A stretch of DNA of 64,000 bases from an uncultured Christensenella sp. (GCA_910585705.1 CAJUER010000002.1:186001-250000), one strand, 5' to 3'; positions 17,301 to 25,823 are shown, numbered from the stretch's first letter. Numbers and translations: made by a program. Notes: generated from the sequence alone by a model not told the origin.

Positions 17301-19219
17301 ACCCTATGGCAATGGCGGCAATCGCTTCGGACCAGATAGGCGCAACCGATTTGCGCGATAAATTTCTCGACAAAATAGAGTATATCCTCGAAGACTGGTT
17401 TACCTATGACCCCGTGAAGGACGCGGCTACGGGCGCATACTTTTACTACGACAAGGAATGGGGTACGCTGTACTACAAGAACAGCGAATTCGGCGCGGGC
17501 GTGAACCTTGCCGACCATTATTTCACTTACGGGTATTATACGCTTGCATCGGGCGTGCTTTGCGCATACCGCCCCGAGTTTGCTGCTAAGCACGGGGATA
17601 TGATTGAGCTTTTAATACGCGACTATATGAACCCCGACCGCGACGACGCACTGTTTCCCTATATGCGCAACTTCGATCCGTTCGCAGGTCACGGCTGGGC
17701 TGGCGGCTATGCGGACAACAACGGCGGAAACAATCAGGAATCGGCGGGCGAAGCACTGAACAGCTGGGTGGGCGCGTATCTGTACGCGACAGCTGTCGGA
17801 AACGAAAAAATACGTCAGGCGGCAATTTACGGCTACACTACAGAGCTTAACGCCATAAAGCATTATTGGTTCAACTATTTCAACGACTTCCCCGAAAGCT
17901 ATCAGTACGGCGTTGCCGGTCAGGTATACGGCGGAAGCAATTTCTACGGCACGTTCTTTAACGGACAGCCGCTGTTTATGTACGGCATACATCTCATACC
18001 GGGCGAGGAATATCTCACCAGCTACGCGCTGAACGAAAGCGAGCGGGTTCTTCTGGAAAAGCTCATCGATAATATGCGCAAGGAGCAGGCGGGCTGGGAC
18101 GTGCCCGACAATCAGAAAGAAATTTACGCATGGCAGCATATATTCATTCCCATCGTCGCGATTTACGACGCGGACGAAGCGCTCGAATGGTATGACGAAG
18201 TGTTGCGCAAGCAGGGCAGCGTGGGCAACGATTCCGAGCAGTTTAACGTCTACTGGCTTATACACGGAATGAAGTCTACGGGCGTAAGGACTACGGATAT
18301 ATGGGCGGAAAACGGCGAGTCGGCAACCGTTTACAGCAAAGACGGCGGATATACCGCGCTGTGCTGGAACCCGACGGCAAACCCCAAAAAATTTATATTC
18401 AGAAACGCGGAAGGCGTTGTCGGATATGCGGTTGTTCAGCCGCGCTCGCTCGTTTCCTGCGACCCCGAGAAACAGACGGATACCTTCCAAAGCTATAAAA
18501 ACTGCGACAGTTTCGGGCTTAACGATTATGCGGAAAGCGAGGGCGTGACGGCGGATAGCGGAAGGCTCCAATTTGCGCAGAACGGCAGAGCGGACTATCT
18601 TCTGTCATTCGGAAGCGAAGGAATTTACCGTAGCGTTAAAATAAACGGCACGGGCGATATAAAGCTGTTTATCGACGGCGGCGAGGTTGCGCTATCCAAA
18701 ACGGATTACGGCTACGAAAGCGCGCCCGTATCCCTTACGTTTAAGCATAAAATCACAATCGGCGGAAGCGGAGCGACGGTTACGGGAATAACGTTTGAAA
18801 AACGCGCGCTCGTTCAGTCGGGCGTGGGGATGAAGGCGACCGCCTCGTCTGAAAACAACAATAACGCTTCCGCAGGCAATGCGGTGGACGGCGATATGTC
18901 CACGCGCTGGGAAAGCGTTCACGGAAGCGACGGCGAGTGGCTTAAAATAGAGCTTGACGCGCCTACGGAAATTTATCAGATGAAAATTTTCTGGGAGGCG
19001 GCTTCGGCAAAACAGTACAAAGTTTACTTCTCCGCGACGGGCAAGGAAAACGAATGGACGGAAGTGTTCTACGGCGAATATTCGCAGGGCGCCCGTACCG
19101 ACGTTGTCACTCCGTCGGCCGTTATGCCCGTAAAGTATATACTCATACAGGGCATATCCCGCACAACCCCTTACGGCTATTCCGTCTATGAAGTGCAGTT
19201 GTTCAATTTCAAAGGCTGA
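14360..19219 (+). CDS. GH81 endo-beta-1,3-glucanase with multiple discoidin-type (F5/8 C) domains
   Basis: 1619 residues, lipoprotein signal peptide (lipobox AAAC, Cys25). Order: a Pro-rich linker; a DUF5011/Ig-like module (about 54-130); F5/8 type C domains at about 153-287 and 420-548 with a more divergent one between them; the GH81 catalytic region (about 555-1330) opening with PVPSNDWWQGLL; and a last F5/8 C domain (about 1485-1619). The GH81 hallmarks are FDPFAGHGWAGG (Asp1106) and GNNQESAGEALNSW (Glu1127, Glu1131), corresponding to the conserved D/E pair of the inverting endo-1,3-beta-glucanases. It would cut laminarin, callose, curdlan or yeast glucan at the cell surface. The ribosome site is weak (AGTGAAG). 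Confidence 0.88.
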   Translation: MKRKTRIVLILFALIAAIVCFAAACKVGNDNPSLPPETPPEEVTPPGEIDKPEEFRDVVIRGADDVEIVQGRYFDCFAGVTAETKAGKDLSAHLKVSGNLNTSKAGEYTLVYSVFDGSKNTAEKRRKVTVLANPEIGKVKPVPVYSLSDGANYNIAKGCAATATNTSNGSAQYAFDGDLSTRWESDWQEDVTLTVNLGVSLAVDEIIIDWEAAYAKSFEILISQNGNDYTAIKREEDITINPDAQNRRIYSLSAQDGTEAQFVRLHCFKRAMPAYGYSVFEFKVLGPAGTVVPKEQYPDLFDAQKDGSPDWRISDGQWLEYDLGSVREMNRMRIAFSDNLTPAAYRVLLAGADKNFTETKLYNLPYSADMFRFEANADVTKNVRYIKIELDSRRFFASCYRVNEVAFINYFNDGGSFREEKLTASVTASSAQDGHGAALTLDGNDATYWENLNSNEYQTVDLGAVKSVGRVDLYWRGDDGGKGKYYDFLISSDGQNWKVLFRQTHGATAKQSIFVYEEARYLRVVDYQSPSSYRHMLEGMVVHSQYPQTSGEGKVDYDVSLAFPSWDVVQTANGSYVTGGTDFPSARLIAYLDEALRGKPVPSNDWWQGLLIKDKGYNMYMNPLTATFMTDGLWLTNPGEGYFDGFVPGNGSQTVDVDAHDLAVGYAGMGKDAEVRVKGYSDYGISAVMTDDNSVDKLTVFLSEGSLYAYCIFAEPQKALLLANDLIKIYDLNGGEILNGTGSYYVGDGIVVKVRTHSGYEGGIRKYKDADGREHENAPLYEERYYVVSVPANTRFVMGESSVSVIMTEGNYMSVGAVAQKNTVEKGGASDMPFPLKEVDLLHEHGYAFVIDTSCRYAFDGTQNIVSTEFRLRTMLMREGFSSKAYSAYLPHQLSKSDYKEGYVYTSVRGDCRSHVGNSFVTRDTFYGVVPTFAEPDDDLYSVTVLYNQLLMVYKNNGGDKLPEESNLISGDPYWQGKNLHPMAMAAIASDQIGATDLRDKFLDKIEYILEDWFTYDPVKDAATGAYFYYDKEWGTLYYKNSEFGAGVNLADHYFTYGYYTLASGVLCAYRPEFAAKHGDMIELLIRDYMNPDRDDALFPYMRNFDPFAGHGWAGGYADNNGGNNQESAGEALNSWVGAYLYATAVGNEKIRQAAIYGYTTELNAIKHYWFNYFNDFPESYQYGVAGQVYGGSNFYGTFFNGQPLFMYGIHLIPGEEYLTSYALNESERVLLEKLIDNMRKEQAGWDVPDNQKEIYAWQHIFIPIVAIYDADEALEWYDEVLRKQGSVGNDSEQFNVYWLIHGMKSTGVRTTDIWAENGESATVYSKDGGYTALCWNPTANPKKFIFRNAEGVVGYAVVQPRSLVSCDPEKQTDTFQSYKNCDSFGLNDYAESEGVTADSGRLQFAQNGRADYLLSFGSEGIYRSVKINGTGDIKLFIDGGEVALSKTDYGYESAPVSLTFKHKITIGGSGATVTGITFEKRALVQSGVGMKATASSENNNNASAGNAVDGDMSTRWESVHGSDGEWLKIELDAPTEIYQMKIFWEAASAKQYKVYFSATGKENEWTEVFYGEYSQGARTDVVTPSAVMPVKYILIQGISRTTPYGYSVYEVQLFNFKG

Positions 19220-19268
19220 TTAATTAACTTGAATTAAATTTACAATTTTTTTTGGAGGAAAAAATTCT

Positions 19269-21110
19269 ATGGCAGGTTTATCTCTCAAACACATATATAA
19301 GGTGTATCCGGGCAGAAAAACGTCGCAAAAAAATCCTATAAAACTTCTTATAAATAAAATAAAAAAGAAGGACGCAAAACCCGAAGTCGAAAAAAGGTCG
19401 GGCAACTTCGTCGCGGTCAAGGATTTCAGTATGGAAATAGAGGACGGCGAATTTATAGTATTCGTCGGACCTTCGGGCTGCGGCAAATCCACGACAATAA
19501 GAATGATTGCCGGGCTTGAAGACATCACCGGCGGCGAGCTGTTGATTGACGGCGTTCTCGTCAACGACGTTGCGCCTAAGGACAGGGATATTGCAATGGT
19601 TTTCCAAAATTACGCGCTGTATCCGCACATGTCCGTTCAGAAAAATATAGAGTTTGCTTTAAAACTGCGCAGAATACCCGTAGAGAAAAAGGACAAGGAC
19701 GGAAACCCCGTTCTTGCTATAGATAAAAAGAAAATCAGGGAGCTGAAAGAAAAAATAAAATCGGCGCAGTGGGAAATTGACGACTACGGCGACAGAGGCT
19801 ATCTCAATCTCATTTCGAGCCGCAAGGCAACGCTTGAAAACCGCATTAAGGACATACTCGAAGGTATCCCCGCCGAACAGAAGGACGAAGAGGGGAATCC
19901 CGTTCTGCCGGAGCATATCGCGGCGGTAAAAGCCGTCCGCGAAAAAATAAACGCGGTTGAGGCGGACGCAAAGGAATATAATGCGGACGCGGCGGCGCAC
20001 AAGTCCGCGCTTATTAGACGCAAAGAACTGCTGGAAAAGGATCTTAAAAATTACCTCAAAAAAATTCCTGCCGATCAAAAGGACGCAAACGGCAATCCCG
20101 TCGGGCAGTCGGACGCGGATACGGTGAAATCAATCCGCGCAAAGATAAAGGCGGTGGACGTCGCTTTGGAGGCTTTCGGCGAGGACGAGTACGGCAGGAT
20201 TCTCGCGGGCAAAAAGCAGGCGCTCGAAGAGGAGCTGAAATATTACAGCGAAACGCCCGTTCAGGCTTATTCATACAAGCATATACCCAAACGCGAGATA
20301 GAGGAAAAGGTTCACTGGGCGGCGAAAATTCTCGGAATAGAGGAGCTGCTCGATAACAAGCCTGCGGAAATGTCGGGAGGACAGCGCCAGCGCGTTGCGC
20401 TCGGTAGGGCCATGGTTCGCGGACCTAAGGTTTTCCTTTTGGACGAACCGTTATCCAACCTCGACGCAAAGCTTCGCGCTTCCATGCGTATGGAAATCGT
20501 AAAACTGCACGAGGAACTTAAAACCACGTTCATATACGTCACCCACGACCAGGTCGAGGCGATGACTATGGGTACGAGAATCGTCGTTATGAAGCTGGGC
20601 GTCGTCCAGCAGATTGACACGCCTACAAATCTTTACGACTTCCCCGATAATAAATTCGTTGCAGGCTTTATCGGCACGCCGCAGATGAACTTCTTCGACG
20701 TCGTCATAAAGAAGGTCGGCACGAAGCTGGAAACGAAGTTTGCAAACGGACAGACCGTAAGCTTTCCTTTAAGCGGTTTAAGAAGTATATCGGAAGAATA
20801 TCTCGACGGAAACGGGCACGAGGTTACTCTCGGTATTCGCGGCGAGCATTTATTGCTTGCGGGCGACGCGGCGGCAAAGGGCAAGCCTACGCTCGAAACC
20901 ACGCTCAACGTAAAGGAAGTTCTCGGCAATACTACTCAGTTGTTCGTGAAGCTTGACGGCGGCGGGGACTATATCGTTTGCGTTCCCGAACGCAACAACT
21001 TTGCTTCGGGCGATAAAATTTCGATAGCGTTCAAGGAGCAGAACATTCACCTTTTCGACAAGGCGACCGAAAAGTCGATTATGGGCAGAGAGTTCGCAAA
21101 CAAAAAATAA
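19269..21110 (+). CDS. Sugar ABC transporter ATPase (MsmX/UgpC type) with a ~200-residue coiled-coil insertion
   Basis: 613 residues against about 370 for MsmX/UgpC. Walker A is at 67-75 (GPSGCGKST), the Q-loop at 111-117 (VFQNYAL), the signature at 369-374 (SGGQRQ), Walker B at 387-393 (FLLDEPL), the H-loop at His426, then a TOBE-type C-terminal domain (MNFFDVVIKK onward). Between 'LKLRRIP' (about 137) and 'KREIEEKVHWAAKILGIEELL' (from 341), which adjoin in normal homologues, sit about 200 charged, helical residues with three copies of a P-x-[ED]-[KQ]-K-D-x-x-G-N-P-V motif (137-148, 201-212, 267-278). A shorter Lys-rich insertion is near 14-45. All ATPase motifs are intact. It should energise the permeases at 3419-5383, and perhaps other sugar importers as MsmX does. 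Confidence 0.9.
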   Translation: MAGLSLKHIYKVYPGRKTSQKNPIKLLINKIKKKDAKPEVEKRSGNFVAVKDFSMEIEDGEFIVFVGPSGCGKSTTIRMIAGLEDITGGELLIDGVLVNDVAPKDRDIAMVFQNYALYPHMSVQKNIEFALKLRRIPVEKKDKDGNPVLAIDKKKIRELKEKIKSAQWEIDDYGDRGYLNLISSRKATLENRIKDILEGIPAEQKDEEGNPVLPEHIAAVKAVREKINAVEADAKEYNADAAAHKSALIRRKELLEKDLKNYLKKIPADQKDANGNPVGQSDADTVKSIRAKIKAVDVALEAFGEDEYGRILAGKKQALEEELKYYSETPVQAYSYKHIPKREIEEKVHWAAKILGIEELLDNKPAEMSGGQRQRVALGRAMVRGPKVFLLDEPLSNLDAKLRASMRMEIVKLHEELKTTFIYVTHDQVEAMTMGTRIVVMKLGVVQQIDTPTNLYDFPDNKFVAGFIGTPQMNFFDVVIKKVGTKLETKFANGQTVSFPLSGLRSISEEYLDGNGHEVTLGIRGEHLLLAGDAAAKGKPTLETTLNVKEVLGNTTQLFVKLDGGGDYIVCVPERNNFASGDKISIAFKEQNIHLFDKATEKSIMGREFANKK

Positions 21111-21125
21111 TTTCAAGGTTTTTAA

Positions 21126-22349
21126 ATGATAAGTTGGCTTAAATATTTCGGTTTGAGTTTCTTCTCGGACAGAATAGCGAAAGAGTCGGTCAAGCGCAGT
21201 ATGCTGAATTTTGTTCTCGGCTTTGTGCTTACGCTCGTCTTTACGTTCTGCGGCGTGCTTGCGGCAAACACGTTGCCGTTCGGCGTGCATTACAAAAACG
21301 CCTCTCAATACAGGGAGTTTTTGCGCGGCTCGTTCGATAAAGTCAATGTAACCGTGCAAGGCGGCGAAGCCGTCGCAGGCGAGGTTGTCTGTTCTCTGCC
21401 TGAGGAGGGCTACAAACTGGTTATAGATACCCGCCCTCCGACCGCCTTAGACGATTTCGAGGCGTATTGCACGGCGATTGACGGCGGCGCGGAAATTACC
21501 TACGAAAGCTATCTCTCTTTGTCCGAAGAAGAGCGGGGCAAATACGAGTTTCAAATCAGATATACCCCGAACGAGCTTGTGCTTACGCAAGAGCTGACGG
21601 GCAAACACGAAGAATATTTGAAAACGGTAACGGACGAGGACTTGTCCGCACGGTTTAAGGCGCTCGTTGAAAAGAAAGGCGAGACGCCCGCAAAGGAATA
21701 TGCGGAAGCCGTCTATTTGCTCTATCTTAAAGCGTACTACCCTCAAATCGATAAATTTGTAAGAAACTCCGCGCCATTACTGCGCAATTACTATTATTTG
21801 AATTATCTCAATAAAAAGGATTTTTCCGATTATCTTTTCGTGTTCTCAGACGCATTAATCGGCAATTTCCGAACCGACGGCGGCAAGGTAATTTCCTTTT
21901 ACGGAGTTTACGGCGGAACGGACGGGATTGTGAACGGCGACGGGACGGACGAGTTTGTTAAAAAGTCGTTCGATAACGCCCTGCCGATGATGGCAAACGT
22001 CTATGCAATGAATATTTTAAGGCTTCTGCCTTTCATTGCTCTGATTCCCTTAATGCTTGCGCTTGCCATGTGGGGCGTTATGTACGCGATTAAAGCGGAC
22101 GTCAAACTGCGCCGTATAACCACATGTATAAAAATCGAGGGCTGTTACCTTGCTTTTTCGTCGCTGGTTTCCGCGTTGGCAATGTTTGTGTTCGGTTATC
22201 TGGTTTCGGGCAGTGTGCTAAACTTCCTGCCGCTTGTCCTTCTCTCTTTGGTAATGCTTGCAAGGACAACCGTGTACGCGGTAAAAGAAGTTGCTGCGGC
22301 GTATAAAAGTAAACGCAAAACTCCGCACGAAACAGAAGAAGTCGAGTAA
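21126..22349 (+). CDS. Uncharacterised integral membrane protein
   Basis: 407 residues. One membrane segment near 28-48, a probable extracytoplasmic domain of about 240 residues, and three to four membrane segments from about 296 to 390. The layout recalls DUF1189-type proteins linked to maltodextrin transport, but I see no diagnostic motif. It starts 15 bases after the ABC ATPase gene and is followed by a strong terminator, so it is the last gene of that operon and may be an accessory of the importer. Confidence 0.6.
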   Translation: MISWLKYFGLSFFSDRIAKESVKRSMLNFVLGFVLTLVFTFCGVLAANTLPFGVHYKNASQYREFLRGSFDKVNVTVQGGEAVAGEVVCSLPEEGYKLVIDTRPPTALDDFEAYCTAIDGGAEITYESYLSLSEEERGKYEFQIRYTPNELVLTQELTGKHEEYLKTVTDEDLSARFKALVEKKGETPAKEYAEAVYLLYLKAYYPQIDKFVRNSAPLLRNYYYLNYLNKKDFSDYLFVFSDALIGNFRTDGGKVISFYGVYGGTDGIVNGDGTDEFVKKSFDNALPMMANVYAMNILRLLPFIALIPLMLALAMWGVMYAIKADVKLRRITTCIKIEGCYLAFSSLVSALAMFVFGYLVSGSVLNFLPLVLLSLVMLARTTVYAVKEVAAAYKSKRKTPHETEEVE

Positions 22350-22366
22350 TAACAAATAATTTTAAC

Positions 22367-22400
22367 GGGGCGCGCCGCAGTCGGCGCGCCCCTTATTTCG
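22367..22400 (+). terminator. Rho-independent terminator
   Basis: An 11-bp GC-rich stem (GGGGCGCGCCG, 22367-22377, with 22382-22392) closes a CAGT loop and is followed by TTATTT. It ends the ABC ATPase operon. Confidence 0.85.
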
Positions 22401-22427
22401 AGCGTAAATGTATTTGGATAAACAATA

Positions 22428-22456
22428 TTGACCGAATTAAAATATTATGGTATAAT
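22428..22456 (+). promoter_or_regulatory. Sigma-A promoter
   Basis: TTGACC (22428-22433) and TATAAT (22451-22456), 17-bp spacing, 36 bases before the ATG at 22492. Confidence 0.8.
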
Positions 22457-22491
22457 GACGGTGATTTAATTTTACTGAGGAGTATATAAAA

Positions 22492-23952
22492 ATGAATTCG
22501 TTACTCGTAAGTTTATCAACGGCGATGATAGCCGTCATAATCTGTGCCGTCGTGTTAATTTGCGCAGGCGCCGTCGGCGTTGCGCTCGGCGGAAAAATTT
22601 CGGCAAACCGCAAAACGGGGAGCAGGAAAGATGTTGAGAAACCGACGCGGAAAAAGCGCGAATCGGCAAAGGAAGTAAAACCTTCGGCACGCCCTGAAAG
22701 CGTTCCGAAAGCCAAACCCGAAGAAAGTCAGGCGGAGCCTGAACAGGGCGAGACTTTGCAAGCGGAAGTAGAGACGGCGGAAGAGCCGCCCGCGCCTATG
22801 GAAGAGAAGGAAGAACTTCCCGCGCCGACGAAACAAAAAGAAGAACAGGCTACGGAAGAAAGGCAAGCGGAGCCCGAACAAGGCGAAACTTTGCAGACGG
22901 AAGTAAAGACGGCGGAAGAGTTGCCGGCATCTACGGAAGAGAAGGAAGAACTTCCCGCTCCGACGGAGCAGAAAGAACAAACTAATGAAGAAAAGACGGT
23001 CACAGAGCAGAAGCCGAAAACTGCCGCAACGTCTTCGAAGTTACCCGAAAAGAAATTCGAAGTAGTCAAGGACAGTGAAGGAGGCGCATTTGTGCGTATA
23101 CGCTACAACCGCAGTTTTACCGCAAAACTTATCCAGTCGGACGACGCGGTGAAAAATTATTATTCACAGATCAAAAACGAACTTAAAAAATACGGCGTAA
23201 AGGAGCGCATAAGCTGGCGGCACGAAACTTACCGCAGCGGCAGGAAGCTTATTGCAAAGCTTGCCCTGCGCGGCAAAACGCTTTGCCTTTACTGCGCAAC
23301 CGACCCCGCCGTTTACGAGGGCACTAAGTACAAGGTGGAGGACGTTTCCGCAAAGAAAACCAACGCGGAGGTTCCCGCGCTGTTCAGAATTAAAAACGAC
23401 AGGCGCGCCAGGTATTCGGCAAAGATAATAGAAGACCTTATGCAAAGGCACAACCTCACCGCGCAGGAAAGTATATACACTGATTACTGCGCGCAGTATC
23501 CTTACGAGGAATTGCAGCCGCTGATTGAAAGGAAACTGGTCAAACTCCTTGCAATCAAAGAAAAGTCTGCTGAATCGGAAGTCGTCACTCTGCCCATAAC
23601 GGGTATGCTTCCCGCAGAAGTTCTCGAAGAAGTGAGTGTGACGGAAGCGGAAGAAATTCTGCCCTTCGAAAACGTGGAGGAGCTTATCGGCGAAAGCGAA
23701 AAGGTTTCCGACAGAACAAAGCGCGGCATCGTAAACGTCGACGAGCTGGCAAGATATTTCGATAACGGAGAGCGCGTAACGCTTGAAGAAATCAAGCACA
23801 GAATACCTTCGGTACATAAAAAAACCACATACATAAAAGTGCTTGCGCGCGGCGTTCTCGATAAACCGCTCGAAGTAGAAGCGGACGACTTTTCGCCTGC
23901 GGCGGTAAAAATGATTGTGCTTACGGGCGGCAAAGTTACGCGCAAAAAATAA
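22492..23952 (+). CDS. Membrane-anchored protein with Glu/Pro-rich tandem repeats and a conserved C-terminal region
   Basis: 486 residues. One N-terminal membrane segment (about 3-30) is followed by a low-complexity region rich in Glu, Pro, Lys and Ala, which includes two 45-residue near-identical repeats beginning EPEQGETLQ at 82 and 127. Residues about 190-310 form a compact basic domain (YNRSFTAKLIQSDDAVKNYY, then WRHETYRSGRKLIAKLALRGK) that I recall from other clostridial hypothetical proteins with similar anchors. The remaining C-terminal part includes a region resembling a ribosomal L15-like fold (KRGIVNVDELARYF ... GGKVTRKK). No enzymatic motif. Own promoter at 22428. Confidence 0.65.
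   Translation: MNSLLVSLSTAMIAVIICAVVLICAGAVGVALGGKISANRKTGSRKDVEKPTRKKRESAKEVKPSARPESVPKAKPEESQAEPEQGETLQAEVETAEEPPAPMEEKEELPAPTKQKEEQATEERQAEPEQGETLQTEVKTAEELPASTEEKEELPAPTEQKEQTNEEKTVTEQKPKTAATSSKLPEKKFEVVKDSEGGAFVRIRYNRSFTAKLIQSDDAVKNYYSQIKNELKKYGVKERISWRHETYRSGRKLIAKLALRGKTLCLYCATDPAVYEGTKYKVEDVSAKKTNAEVPALFRIKNDRRARYSAKIIEDLMQRHNLTAQESIYTDYCAQYPYEELQPLIERKLVKLLAIKEKSAESEVVTLPITGMLPAEVLEEVSVTEAEEILPFENVEELIGESEKVSDRTKRGIVNVDELARYFDNGERVTLEEIKHRIPSVHKKTTYIKVLARGVLDKPLEVEADDFSPAAVKMIVLTGGKVTRKK
22735..23004 (+). repeat. Two tandem 135-bp coding repeats
   Basis: Codons starting at 22735 and 22870 encode nearly the same 45-residue unit (EPEQGETLQ[AT]EV[EK]TAEE...KEELPAPT[KE]QKE). The exact 135-bp period points to a recent in-frame duplication in the linker of the anchored protein. 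Confidence 0.75.
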
Positions 23953-24098
23953 TTTGAAATTCTAAAATCGCGCGTAAATATGCTTAAAATAACGCATATT
24001 TTTGACCTTTGCGACATATATTATTTGAATTTACTTGATTTTACTTTTTATTTGTTATAAAATCATTTTATACAACAAAAAAGAGAGGGATACGGAAT

Positions 24099-25115
24099 AT
24101 GGAAAAATTTCTTGATTTTCTCAAGGAAGTGAAGTGGGTATTGCCCAACTGGGCGTGGATAGCAATTTCGCTTGTAGTGGCGATTGTGCTTATTATCACT
24201 ATCTGCACCGTAGCGGCAAGTTCCAAACGCAAACGCCGTTCACGCGAAAACACAAATTCGGTTCCCGTCGGCGAAGCCGAAAACTCTGCGGAACAAGGCG
24301 AAGAAGTTCACCCTTACGTTCAGCCTTTTTATCCCGAATACGACCGCCGCCCCGACGATAAGAGCGAACCGGTTTACAATGCACAGACGGAACAGCCCGA
24401 CGGGCAACCCGAAGAACAACCTGTAAAAGAAGTTGAGGAAGTAGAGGTTGTTAAAGTAGTAGAAGAAATCAAGGTCGAAGAACCCGTTGCCAAGAAGAAA
24501 TCGGCTCCCAAGAAGAGCGCGGCTAAGCCTGCGGCAAAGACGGTTGCAAAACCTGCGGAAAGAAAGAAGCCCGTTAAAGCGGAAGAACCCAAAGCCAAAA
24601 AGAACGTTTCCGAAAAGGAAAGCTCGCCCAAAATCAGGGCGACAACAAAGCCTATCGCCAACAAAATAGCGGCGGCGCACAGCGCGGCGGAAGAGCGCGA
24701 AAAGGCGGCGGCGGAACGTGAAAGACTGGCAAAGGAAAAGGCGGAAAAAGAAAAGGAAGCAAGAATAGCGGCGGCAAGAAGGGCGGCGCTCGAAACGGAA
24801 AAGAAGGCTTCGCAGAAAAAGGCGGCGGCAAAGAAGGCAACGGCGCCGAAGCCTGCGGCTAAACCCGCGCCCAAAGCTCCCGTAGCCAAAACCGTTTTAG
24901 ACGACGACGATAAGCGCGTTTATCACATTTCCAAGCGCAAGGACGACGGAAAGTGGCAGATTAAAGCGGCAGGCGGAGCAAAGGCTATCAAGCTTTTCAG
25001 AACTCAGGCGGAAGCTATAAACTACGCGATAACCGTAGCCGACAATCAGGACGGCAGGGTAGTTGTGCATAAGGCTGACGGCTCGTTCAAAAGTGTTTCG
25101 CTTAACAGGAAATAA
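24099..25115 (+). CDS. Membrane-anchored Lys/Ala-rich protein with a C-terminal DUF2188 domain
   Basis: 338 residues. A membrane segment (about 16-42) is followed by basic SKRKRRSR, an acidic/Pro linker, then a long Lys/Ala/Pro-rich stretch (about 128-265) with a helical Glu/Lys/Arg/Ala part and tails reminiscent of histone H1. The last 60 residues (YHISKRKDDGKWQIK ... FRTQAEAINYA ... GRVVVHKADG) match the DUF2188 pattern. The basic tail next to the membrane could bind nucleic acid or cell-wall polymers; this is inference. GAGAGGG precedes the ATG and a terminator follows directly. Confidence 0.7.
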   Translation: MEKFLDFLKEVKWVLPNWAWIAISLVVAIVLIITICTVAASSKRKRRSRENTNSVPVGEAENSAEQGEEVHPYVQPFYPEYDRRPDDKSEPVYNAQTEQPDGQPEEQPVKEVEEVEVVKVVEEIKVEEPVAKKKSAPKKSAAKPAAKTVAKPAERKKPVKAEEPKAKKNVSEKESSPKIRATTKPIANKIAAAHSAAEEREKAAAERERLAKEKAEKEKEARIAAARRAALETEKKASQKKAAAKKATAPKPAAKPAPKAPVAKTVLDDDDKRVYHISKRKDDGKWQIKAAGGAKAIKLFRTQAEAINYAITVADNQDGRVVVHKADGSFKSVSLNRK

Positions 25116-25125
25116 AAAAACAAAT

Positions 25126-25158
25126 TTAAAAAGCTCCCGAAAATTTCGGGAGCTTTTT
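25126..25158. terminator. Bidirectional terminator between convergent genes
   Basis: AAAAAGCTCCCGA pairs with TCGGGAGCTTTTT around AAAT. A-runs on the left and T-runs on the right let it serve both the gene ending at 25115 and the AraC gene ending at 25158. Confidence 0.85.
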
Positions 25159-25823
25159 TATTTTCCGTATTCCGACGGGGCGACGCCGAAGTATTTTTTG
25201 AACACGCGTGAAAAATACAGCGGTTCGGCAAAGCCGCACGCTTCGGCTATCTGCGAAACGGAGTAAGGCGAGTAGCGGTTTGAAATTCCGCCGAGTATAA
25301 GTCCGCGCGCAAGCTTCATTCTCTCGTCCAGCAAATATTCGTGCGGGGTTACGCCCAGCTCTTTTTTGAACAGCTTGCGGACGTAATCGTAGTTGAGCGG
25401 AAGTTTTTTTATGCTGTCTTCGAGCGAATACATAATATCCGAAACGTGAGCGGCAATGTCCGCGCGCACCGTTTCGGTGGTCGGCGAAACGTTTGCCGCG
25501 TCTGTGCGCGTCGCAATAAGCGCAACTGTCAGCTCGCCCAAAGCGGACAAAACCCCGTCGTACTTCCTGCCTCTGCCGAAGTATTGCGCCGCAAGTTCTG
25601 CCGCCGAGCAAACGGCTTTGTCTTCGTCGGTAATCGTCGTTACGCTTTTAAAGTGCAGCAGCGCCTGCTCGAATGAAAGCCGTATCCCGTCGCCGAAGTA
25701 AGCAAAGTCCGCAAACGGCGGAACCACCGTAACAAGTCTGTCTTTCGTAATTATTATTTCGTAATATTTTGAAGCGCCGCTTATTTTCAGTATGCCGCGT
25801 TCGGCTGCGATAATTTTATTCAT
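25158..25823 (-). CDS. AraC family transcriptional regulator
   Basis: 221 residues. The last 100 carry the two helix-turn-helix motifs of the family (LNYDYVRKLFKKELGVTPHEYL and, after YSVSQIAEACGF, PLYFSRVFKKYFGVAPSEY). The N-terminal 115 residues are a shortened sensor region without a clear cupin signature, so the ligand cannot be stated; the total is below the usual 280-300. The predicted promoter lies only 6 bases before the ATG and no ribosome site is seen, so the mRNA is probably leaderless. No target is evident. Confidence 0.88.
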   Translation of the reverse strand: MNKIIAAERGILKISGASKYYEIIITKDRLVTVVPPFADFAYFGDGIRLSFEQALLHFKSVTTITDEDKAVCSAAELAAQYFGRGRKYDGVLSALGELTVALIATRTDAANVSPTTETVRADIAAHVSDIMYSLEDSIKKLPLNYDYVRKLFKKELGVTPHEYLLDERMKLARGLILGGISNRYSPYSVSQIAEACGFAEPLYFSRVFKKYFGVAPSEYGK

